From assembly GCA_032622095.1 (NCBI GenBank), contig CP136068.1:183088796-183152795 (forward strand): a DNA stretch of 64,000 bases, read 5' to 3'. This DNA is from Siphonodentalium dalli (lineage: Eukaryota; Mollusca; Scaphopoda; Gadilida; Siphonodentaliidae). Under the pieces are notes generated by a model. That model searched no databases, was not told the origin of the DNA, and saw only the letters and a list, made by a program, of their open reading frames with translations. Numbering within the stretch: position 1 is the first letter of the stretch; each line of letters starts with the position of its first letter. The position numbers were made by a program, and so were the translations under genes. Shown here piece after piece: positions 27,301 through 39,300 of the stretch.

Positions 27301-30300
27301 ACTAGAGATAATACTCAACTCGTCCCCAGTTTATGGCGAAATGTTTAATACAAGTCCAGTAAATTAGACGTAATTTACTGGTCGAGATTTGTAAATTTCG
27401 CTGTAATCTGGGGACGAGTTGCAGATTATATCGATAGAGGATCTCAAACGAGTTATGGAGGGATACAGGATTATGAAAAGAGTTTGATCAATTTGATTGG
27501 CAAAGAGTCGCAGACGACTTGTGAATCAAATTTATCAAACGAGTTTCATAAAATCTTAGATCCAAACATAGCGAGTTGAAGATTTTGTATATCACATGAA
27601 CACACTAGAGTCGTATGCCTTTTTAACAAATCAAAATCCGTAAAAGACGCTGCAAAATGCATACAAGTGCAGCCCTGGCTAAGGGTGGATACACACATGC
27701 ATGTAATGTCTGTATGTAAAATACATGTACATGACCACACCAATAATTGACAAAATTAATCACCTGCGCGCGGGAGGTAAATTTCACCAGTGAGTAGTTA
27801 TAAGCCATTATCAAACAAACTGCCATCAAGAAATTTCAGGCCAATCATAAACATGTCTTCTTCCATGGATGCCGAAATGGGTAATTCTTGTCTGATATAT
27901 ATTGCTGTTTTTCACGAGTTATAATTCATTTCGAAAAAGTGGATTAGAGCCGGTCGATTTTATACTTGATTTGTTTCTGTCATTTCTTGGAAACAGGGTT
28001 ATCCAAAAAAATGCAGGTACAGCGTTGAAATTAAAAAGAGTGACACCCCCCCCCCCCATTTATATATATGTTTCTCAAGCCAAAGGTTGAACAAGCTCCT
28101 AACTGTCACAAGCTTGAATTATAACATTTTCGACCATAATCCATGATTAAGAGAGGGGCTGGTTCTCGAAAGCTTCCAATAACTAAGGGAGTTAATTAAA
28201 TGTATCAGCCGGCCGCTATTATCTGGGCAAGAATTACAATATAATGTTTTACTTAAATATTCCATAGTTGTAAATTTTGCGTATACATGTATAACTGTAT
28301 AACACAAGAGAGGAAAGGTGACGTAGTTGGGAACTCGTAGCTAGGGAACCCTTTCGCCGCATGAAGACAAACAGCAACACCATGCATTCAAATTTAAAGC
28401 TGTATAATATGTTAATAATTATATGAATAGCATAAGTTGCTGCATATTAGATTAATCACTCGTAGAAAACAGACACGACAGACATGACTACGATATTTAT
28501 AAAGCAGGCAGGGTGTCAGGACTCAGGGTGCTGCATGCACACCCCCCCCCCCCCCGTCGAGGAAATATGCAATGGTGAATTCGGTAGCTTCTGGGATAAT
28601 ATAGCTCCCCGTGCATGTTGTGGGTCATAGCCCCACAGGTCCCTGGCACAATAGACCCCAAACACCCAAAGACATATATATAAGACTTAAGTCTTATATA
28701 TATGTCTTTGGGTGTTTGGGGTCTATTGTGCCAGGGACCTGTGCATAGCCCCATGCGTTGGGGAAGAGACCATCACTGGTATTAACATCAATAGAAGACT
28801 GACAATGATATAAACAGAACGTCGACCATTTGAGTTATCGCGCGAATAATTATTTTAAGCGGCCTGACGACTTTGTCCCAGTCAACGGCTCTTCAGTGGT
28901 TCAGAGTTTAACTCACTGTGGTCAAACACAGTCGCAATGATTGGGTTGTCAGCGGACACATATTACACGGTGTGTATGATCCATGTAAAACTCCAAATAC
29001 ACGATATTTACAGAGATTACATGCATGTGTGTATCCACCCTAAGTCGCGACAGTATTGCACGCTCTTGTGCTGGTGATGAAAATATAGTTCCCGAATTTG
29101 CCTCTTTGTTTCAGTGTCTATTTTAGTGAGTTCAACGAAATTGGACACACATTCAACTTTAATCCCCAGAAGCGCATTAATTTTGTTGGTGGCATGATGC
29201 CAAGTGATATGTAACTAGTGAGATATACGGAAATTTGTAATGGCTTTTGTACAAATATAGAGATCCAGGGAGGCTGGGAACACCGCATAATACAGGGGTA
29301 AGCCTGTCTTCGGTAACATGAACAAAGGTGTACAATATTTAGGTACATATTCCAAAGTGCCACTTGGACAATTTCATAGTCAGTTAAATGAAAAACAGGA
29401 GCATAACAGAAGTATGCCGGGTGTTTGAAATTTGGAAAATATAAGTGTACCATATGACAAGGGTATGCGTACCAGTATCGTAGAATCGCGCACCATCATA
29501 AATGAAATAATTATACGTAGAGTATTAAAACTTTTAAAGTTTCATGATTGTCCCATACCGGTAGTTTCAGTAAAAGATGGGAACGTGGTACATAGTAAGG
29601 TGTTAAAATTTAGAAATTAGGAACGTTAGCATAGGCCGCGAGTTTTCGAAAAGGTTAATTTTTAAATTTTGAGTTATGTACATGAGTAAGTAGTTGTATA
29701 ATGTAAGTATATGTGTAGGTCTGTAGTAAAATACAAAATGTCACTGGAATCGTTGTCAGTTATGTACCTGGTTACGGAGTGTTTAACCAGCCCCCCTCCC
29801 TGGATCTCTATATGTTTACAACATATGGAATGTTTTTTTAATGATATGAATGCTATGGCCATTAACGACTCATATTTACTTAGTATACGTTCATTATGGG
29901 CGGAAAATAACAGGAAAAACCAACTCACGACTTACCAGATTCATGTTCTTTAATATGTGTTTTCTCTGTGCCTCACGCCATAAAACGGAATAAAGGGTGG
30001 AAGTCCACTACGAGTTTATTTCAAAATCAAATAATCCAATAAAACATATGCTAATAGTATAACAATCCAATAAGAACATATGCTGATATAATAGCAATCC
30101 AAACAGAACCTATACTACTATTATAGCGCCCGCTCTCCCGCGGCGTCCAAAATTATATTGTTGGCAACGGTCGCCATTTCGCATTGATTAATGCCACCTC
30201 GAAATGTGTAATTGGGCAAAATGATCCAGGGCAAAAATAAAAAACTTTGATCTAGGAACTGTTAGCTATACGTCATCATATGTAGGAACATCATGCTCCT

Positions 30301-33300
30301 AAAGCCAAATATATTTTCATAAAGTTAATGTAAATTGAACAAATGCTCTGGTTAACAAAAAAGTTAAATTGCATGAAAAAGTTTTGTTTACATATTTCAT
30401 AAAATTATTAAAAATATTTACATCGAAAGAGGAATCTACCGACCTTGCTGTCCGTTTACACTTTATATTCAATTTTCTAACGGTATTTCCGCCTAAAACA
30501 TTTATGAAATATTCGCAAAGTTCAAGGCTAACAAACGGAAACTTTAAGTTCCGATTGAAAGATCGCAGAGTCATTTTATGAGTGCTTCTTGGGAAACCAG
30601 TAAAGGCGCCATGACATCAAGACGTACATCATGACGTCACTACCTACACCGGCGCGCAAAATTCCAGACAGAACTGCGTCGATGGCCAGACAGCTGAGAC
30701 TCGTATTACATGGCAGGCTAAATATCCACATTTAGGTTGTATGTGATTATTTACATACATTGTATATATCATTTTCTTGTGTCCCATTATAATTAGGGTG
30801 GATACACACATGCATGTAATTTCTGTATGTAAAATACATGTATTTTACATGGCCACACCAATAATTGGCAACATTAATAACATGCGCGCGAGCGGTTCAT
30901 TGTTAACAGGCCAGACAAGTGGGCAGTGCTAAGCGAAGTCAAATTGTCTTCAATCAGTACATTTAAGGCCAGTCCAAAACATGTCTTCTCTCACGGATGC
31001 GGAAATTAGTCAAGTATGTGTGATATCTGGCATTTTATTAATGCACGACCACCAGAAGCCATATGTCTGGCATATACAGGCTTGATGTAAAACATTTTCA
31101 ACCATGATGCTTGTTTGGGTGGGGTCTCGAAAGCTTCAAATCGCTAAGGGACTTAGTTGAATGTATCGGTCGGAATAAATCTGGGCAAGAAGGTACAATA
31201 TGATATGTTTTACTTAAATAGCGGAGTTAGCCACCCCGCCTGGTAGCTTTCGGGGTCATATATAGCCCCTGCATGCGTCGGGGAAATCCTGATCCACCAC
31301 TGCTATAAATAAGAGAGGACTGGTAATTATTTAAATATAAAGTCTACCATATGGGTTATAACACGAACCATTATTTTAAGTGGCCTGGCGACTCGGTCCA
31401 AGACAACGGCTTATCTACATTCCGACTTAATTGGAACTAGAACTCAGTGCGTTCAACACGTAGGCAATGATTGGGTTGTCAGTTGACACATATTACATCG
31501 TCTGTATGATCCATGTAAAACGCCAAAATACACGACCATTACAGAGATTACATGCATGTGTGTATCTACCCTTAGGGTGGATACACACATGCATGTAATC
31601 TCTGTAATTATCGTGTATTTGGCGTTTTACATGGCTCATACAGACCATGTAATATGTGTCCGTTGACAACCCAATCATTGCGGCTATGGCTGACCACAGT
31701 GAGCCAAGCTCTGAGCGTGCAGAGAACCGTTGACTGAACGAAGTCGTCAGGCCACTTAGAATAATTGTTCGCGCGATAACCCAAATGTTGGACTTTCTGT
31801 TTAAATCATTGTCAGTCTTCTCTTGATCTTTATACCGATGATGGCCACAGGAGTTCCCCAACCCAGGGGCTGTGATCCCCAACATGGGGGCAATATTATC
31901 AGGATTTCCTGATGCAGGGGCTAAATATGACACCCGACTTGGGGCTATATATGATCCCGAAAGCTACCAGATGGGGTGGCTAACTCTGAGCTATTTAAGT
32001 AAAACATACATTGTACCTTCTTGCCCAGATTATTCCGACCGATACATTCAACTAAGTCACTTAGGGATTTGAAGCTTTCGAAACCCCACGCCAAGCAAAC
32101 ATCATGGTCGAAAATGTTCGATATCAAGCCTGTATACACCAGATGTGTCGCTTCTGGTGGTGTGCATTAATAAAATGTCAGATATCACACAGACTTAACT
32201 AATTGCCACATTCGTAAGAGAAGACATGTTATGGACTGGCCTTAAATGTCCTGATAGCAGAGAGTTTGATTTCGCTTATGACTACTCACTTGTCTGGCCT
32301 GGTAACAATGAACCGCTCGCGCGCAGGTGATTAATGTTGACAATTATTGGTGTGGCCATGTAAAATACATGTATTTGACATACATAGATTACATGCATGT
32401 GTGTATCCACCCTTAGGGTTTATCAAATCCTTCTATACAGATAACAATTCATCCGATAATCCCATGAACTATAACATCTTAGTTTGAAGCGGGCTCAAAT
32501 TACGTTTACGAACATGATCATATTAACAATTCAATAAAAACCTATGCGAATATAATAACAATATAATAAGAACCTATACTAATATAATAAGAACCTATAC
32601 TAATATAATAACAATATAATAAGAACCTATACTAATATAATAACAATATAATAAGAACCTATACTAATATAATAGCAATAAAATAAGAACCTATACTAAT
32701 ATAATAACAATATAATAAGAACCTATACTAATATAATAGCAATATAATAAGAACCTATACTAATATAATAACAATATAATAAGAACCTATACTAATATAA
32801 TAGCAATATAATAAGAACCTATACTAATATAATAACAATATAATAAGAACCTATGCTCATATTATAACAATGCGATAAGAAATATGCGAATATAATAACT
32901 CGATTATGAACCTATTTGCGCGTAATACATTTTTGTGTGGTCCTAGAATTTATTCAGTCGTTTCACTATGTCAACTGTATCCTGACACTGTGTCACGTGT
33001 CTCGTTACACTGGTCCACTGTAACATGTCATTGTTCATTGACACTGTTGGTCTCTGTATGCGCAAATATTACTGCTTTGTCCTCATAAATCAACATTCAC
33101 CGAACTATTCGTTGATTTAATGTTTTTATGAGTGAAATGGTGATTTTTATTAAAGCATATGTTGATAAAAGCTGGCCGTTTCCTTGACAACGAACAATCA
33201 AAGGTGATATGTTAACATTCAGCAGCCAACAAACTTGGCGAATACATATCGGTCATATCGGTCATGCATTATGGAAGAAATTTTGTCATCGTGAATTAAA

Positions 33301-36300
33301 AACTATAGGCTGTCCGTGCTCTCCCACTCCCAGGTATATATTACACATCGTACAGGTGAGGCACATCCTGAATGCCACTACTATAGTGGCATATGGCCAT
33401 TACTATTCATGTTTCCTTTATTTGCGCCCGGAATAGAAGACGGCGCATACAAGTGCACAGCCAAATATCACTCTTAACAATATCGCAGCGAATGAACAGA
33501 CTTCCGACTAGATACGTTGTGCAATCTTTTGCGCCACCTTTGTTATTCAATAATATTACTAATATACTAATAAATGCCTTTCTAAATGACAACAAGAGAA
33601 ACACTCAATCGCTGCTTCATAACAGCATTTAACCCCTTACCCAACAGAAGGGCCCTGTGCCAATGCATTCTCTTATATATGCGAGTCGACCATAGGTCGC
33701 CTCGCATATATAAGAGAATGCATTGGCTTAACACATTAAAAATTATAAAATTGTTAAAGAATGTAAGAAAAATTGGTAAAAAGTGTTAAAAAAAGATTTT
33801 TTTTAGGCCAATGCATTCTCTTATATATGCGCGGCGACATATGGTCGACTCGCATATATAAGAGAATGCATTGGCACAGGGCATAACTGTAACTATCACA
33901 ATGTGGTCAAGGAGCCGGTTCCAATGATATCCATATTTGTATGGTTTTATTGAGACAGACCGAAGATATTTTAGGCTGTTGAAGCTTTATTTGGCCGGTT
34001 TTGTCCGTTTTGTTGGGTAAAGGGTTAAACCAATTGAATGCAAATTGAGTTGTTCGTCGGGACTGTGACGGCATGATTAATCATTCTACTTGACAAAATA
34101 CATGTATGTGTATGATAACAAATTAGTGCGACACTGATTTTCAATAATTTGGGTGAAATATGACTTGTGAATATCCCTCTGTTATCAAATTCACAAAACG
34201 GTAATGGTCATGCCACTATCACAGTGAAATACATGATATGCCTGAGCTGTCGTATAGGAAGTAAATACATCGATGTTATCGACATGATTGTTACCGTGCG
34301 CATCTGTTGTAACAATGAACCAACTAATAACCTGATGATATACATTTCTTAAATAGGTGAACGTTGTCGACGCAGATGTAACTACAGCAAAGCATACGTG
34401 CAAGTCATGCAACGATCCACATATCACGACCTTCGATAGGTTGAGTATTCATTATATTTATCTCGCTAAACCACACCCAATACCATTTTATCTCATGATC
34501 CGAATAAACCACAAAGTTCCAAAGATCACACCCTAATCCTCAGAATCACACACTAATGTTCAGCATCTAAATAAGACAAAAACACATACATGTGTTTAAG
34601 GTTTACACAAATACCCTAGAAAATGGTGCCTGATATGTCGTATAGGAAGTAAACACATCGAGGTTATCGACATGATTGCTGCTGTGTGCATAATGTACAC
34701 TTCTTAAATAGGTGAACGTTGTCGACGCATATCGCACTACAACAGTTCATACGTGCCTTTCATGCAACGGACCACATTTCAGGACCTTTGACGGGTAGGT
34801 CGAGTGTTCATTACATTTAGCTCGCTACATCACACCATATACTCGTTTATCCGAATAAGCCAAGGATCATCGGAAGATCAAACCCTGATTCTCGGAATCA
34901 CACACCAATTTTCAGAGATGTCAGCACCAGCATCTAAATAAGACAAAAACTGATGCATATGTTCAGGGTTTGCATAACTACCATAGAAAAAGGTGCCTAT
35001 GTAATACTTTCGACGTATGTGAGTAGGGTTAATCTTAGCTGAGAGTTCAATGTCCTGATCTGATGTGGGAACAACAACTCTGAGGTGAATGATCTAGGTC
35101 ACTGACTTTAGAGTTCACCGCTTTTGTCAAAACAGGTTACTGAATTTCCACCTGTTTTGATGAGGCGCGGCGCACACGTGTTCCAATCAAATCACGACAT
35201 CTGTGGTCAGGGCGTTTTCCTCTCAGAGCATATATAGAAGACAGAGCCAAGCTCTCGCTCTCTGACTCTTGTTCTGAACGTGTTCATAAGAAGATATCAT
35301 GGTATATTATTCTCCCGTGGCTGCCTTGCTGTTAACCTGTATATACTTGTGTTAATAAATGTCATCACCATGTTTTCTGAGAGTTCCAACTTAGTGTGTA
35401 AGAACCTGGGGAGTGGTACACCTACCCAAAACTTGTTATTGGTCTGAATACACAGATACATTTTGTTTCAGTGGAAATGGCATCGAAAGTTATATTAACC
35501 ATGTTCAAACCTCTCATGCAAGTCGACACAAAAAGTCAAAACAAAGTCACACATTAAACACACATTTCACGATGCAATGCTATCATTGGAAAGCGTAGGC
35601 ATCTTACGAGGGGGTCGCGTGTATCCGAACATATACAGGAAAAGCATTCAAACATTCAATAACATATTTATTGCGAAATATGTTTAATACTGGTTGCATT
35701 AGTTGTTGAAAATCGACTATAACCAAGATGGTTATTTACTTCGTGTTAGAAGCAACAGCGCAGGCATTATAATATTTTCAAAAATATATATGTTCCTGAA
35801 TGTTTCTGTTTTGTTCTAAAATCGCTCGGATTAGCCAAACACCGCGAAAATTGCACCTTTGGAAACAACAGGAGTACTTTTTCGAAACGGTATCAGTTTG
35901 CCATCATGGCACAGTGGCAGGGCCACTAGACCAGGAGTGATCTCACGATTAGTGGCCATTTATTCGCAGATTTAGTGCCTCCCTACTGTCGAGCTATAAA
36001 ATCGTACATGCCTTGATTGTTAGAACATTGAACTGACAACTAAACCGAATCAGTCCACGGTCCAGCTAAAATTAATACAGTTTAAGGAGGCTAGACCTAC
36101 GATGACGAATCCGTCTTTTCTGGAATGTGATGTTGAATGTTTACACATCGGCTAAATGGGTGGAGCTGAATATAACCTACATATGCCCCTGTGTATACCC
36201 GATTTGGTCGACCGCGATGTAGGTTTAAACCAGGCCTAAACCCGGAGGTTTGAACAGAATACGACGCATCCGGTCATAATCTTATTTCAGTTGCTATGTT

Positions 36301-39300
36301 GTAAGATGACTATTTATCTTTCATTGTTGTTTGAACTTCTGTCTCTTCCCCAGAACTTATTACAATATGCACAGAGAAGGTGAATTCGTCATGTATAAGC
36401 ACAACAGTCAAAATATACAGGTTAGTTTGAATACATATTGACTAGAATATGATCGAGGATGTATATACTAATGAGATATTTGTAAATGGCTATTGTCGCA
36501 TCATATTTCGGTTATTGAAGAAAATAATACAGGGGGAACCTAGAATGTATTCGTGGTAATGCAAGTCTAGTCGCAGTATATACACAAAGTGTGTACCGTA
36601 ACATGCAAATCCAAATGCCAACTAAACCGCATCAAAATGGTACCATCCAATATGACAATCAGTGTGGTCGGTCATATCCGATGCTGTATATGAACAGCTT
36701 GCGTGGGAATGGAACATAATTATACATCGACCTGCTCGCAATATGTGACAAGGGAAAGGATTGGTGCACACCGACAATCCGTAATCAGAGTCCATGGTAG
36801 GCGATGGGCCAAAATGATATCTTGTCAAAATGTTTGCCATATTAAATTGTTTTTTTGGCCAAATTTCAAAAATATTTGCCAAATTTAATACATGTACTTG
36901 GGAAATTGAAGGAAATGCTCGTTGTTTTGCATTGTGATATATAGTATATACTGTAAACACTAGCCACAGCCACTCGTGAAAGCAAGTTAGTATCAATTCA
37001 TATCATGGCAGCAACACAATGATATATAAGCGACACCCGCAAACTACTTTTAATATTGCTGTCATCAAAGCATATTCGTATCATTGCGAATTAGTCCGTC
37101 GCCATTCACATTCGGTTGATTAACGTACTGTCTTATGCTCGCTAGTCATACCACACTGACACCATATATATGTTTTATACAATACAAATTGAAAGTCGAC
37201 ATTAATATGCATTGTGAGAATGACTGCATGCGTCCATAATCAAAGGGATGATTGGCTGTAAAACAGTATAACAATTACATGTTGCGCTATCTATATTGAA
37301 AGCACAGTTGTTGAAAACTTGTCAAAAAAACACGAAAAGAGATCTCACCACACCTACTTATTAATATAATTGACAAGTAGGGAAAGCTACTGAGCCCACC
37401 CATCTCCCATCAAACCATGTCACCGCTCGTTTCGTGTTCAATTGCATCAATAAAAACATTAATTTCAGAAAAGTACCACATCCTAGTAATAAAACATATA
37501 TTTCTTTTCATGTTTACCGTAAGTGCAGCAGAAAATTATCACTGTATAATTACTTTTATCGTATACAACTTCCCAAACAACAGCGGCTCGCTGATTCCAC
37601 GAGTCGCCATCCGAGAGTCAAGCGCAGATAATAGCATTTGAAATTATCTGCCCTTGACTCTCGGATGGCGACTCGTGGAATCGGCAGCCCACAGTTGCAC
37701 AGTTGTTTTCGGATGTTGTATACGATAAAAGTAATTATAAAGTGATAATTTTCTACTGCACTTACGGTAAACATGAAAAGAAATATATGTTTTATTACTA
37801 GGATGTGGTACTTTTCTGAAATTAATGTTTTTATTGATGCAATTGAACACGAAACGAGCGGTGACATGGTTTGATGGGAGATGAATGGGCTCAGTATCTT
37901 TCCCTACTTGTCAATTATATTAATAAGTAGTGGTGGTGACATCTCTTTTCGGGTTTTTTGAAAAGTTTCCAACAACTGTGATTGAGAGCATGCTACAAAT
38001 TACGTATTCCAGACAGGTGCCTCAATGCGAGACTTTATATATCTACTGGTCTTTGAAAGTGAAATAAATGCTTCAAAAAAGCATAACTTGCGTCTATACG
38101 GGACATGCCAATCTGCGGGATGGAATGGGATATGGAATAGAACGACTATCTGCCGAACAGAATTTCAAATTGCGCGAAACGGCCGATATTTCGAGGAATA
38201 CAGCACACAGAGGGCTTCTTTTGGTGTCTAACCAAAGGCAGATATTTTCCCAAGCCACATATAGTAACCAGAAGTTGCATTATGCGGTAAACAACTGACC
38301 TAAAGCTGTCGAATTCAAGGCCGTGGAACAGTGTGGAACAGCTGTAGAAATGCATTTTTATCATCTATTGCACAACAGAGATCTACATTGTATTAATTCG
38401 AGCGAAGCAATGATTTATGCACATCTAGAGACCGATTAACCCACCCATGCGAAGGTGCCACAAAACACGGAAAACTGCGTTCGACATCAATGATTATAAT
38501 TTAGATTTCTCGTTTTTAGCTACAATATGGCTGTTTTAGTTCAAATACTGTAATGGCAAACACGCAAACACGCGCCGATAAAAACAGCTGAAAATAGAAT
38601 CGATGTTAACAATTACAGGATCGATTTAAGCTGATATATTCCATATAATGGGGCGTATAGTATATCAAAATGTAAGATTAGACACAGAATTTTTTTTTTC
38701 TTTTTCTAATTGGGTCCACTACGAAGTGAAATTGTTGCAGAAATTCGCTCCAAGACAGAGCGCTACTTTTTCTCGTAAAAAATAGAATGGCCGACTGAAG
38801 CCGTTTTATCGTTCCAACTAAGCCGTTCTTGGCAATACTTTATCCACAAAATACGAATATACACCAGGTATCTGAAGACGTATCAAACGTGATTTTTAAA
38901 GGGATGTGAGCTCTTCATTTGTTATAATTCGTAGTTAGTTTTTATTTCAGCTGTGATTAAAAGCCCAGATGCCGAAAGCCGATGCACGGCGATTACAAGA
39001 CAAGTTACAAAATAGATTAATTGGGTTGAACGCATGAATGTGTGAAAGGTCAGACTGTTCGAAAGAATATTCAAATAAAATAGTGTGTTTAGACTTGAAA
39101 ACTTATTGTGACACTCGAATTATAATTAAAGCCATGATTCTGTAGTGTCTCGAATATCACGATCACTGCGCGCACATATTTTATTGGGATACATGCCATC
39201 TAATGGTGGCCATCTCGGGTAATTGAGATGTGTTCGTATCACACCGCGATACGGCCAATGAAATCACTGAATTTCATATTATCAGCGTAACCGCATTGTT

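Larger units (their letters stand above)
26217..34356 (+). other. Intron 4
   Basis: An 8.1-kb intron built largely of elements: a 22-bp tandem repeat (27.0 kb), foldbacks (27.3-27.5 kb), Harbinger-type A (27.7-29.0 kb), Harbinger-type pair B/C (30.8-32.4 kb), a 32-bp minisatellite (32.5-32.9 kb) and a TTAA MITE (33.6-34.0 kb). The stretch 29.1-30.8 kb shows no clear structure apart from a short inverted word (agagatccagggagg at about 29,260 and its inverse at about 29,795). Confidence 0.6.
34440..36353 (+). other. Intron 5 (contains exon 5b)
   Basis: Besides exon 5b, it holds a possible solo LTR at about 35,064-35,420. The rest (35.4-36.35 kb) is unremarkable. Confidence 0.5.

Noticed and set aside
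37417-37867. Near-identical open frames on both strands
   Set aside because: They are the two arms of a palindrome, not a duplicated gene.
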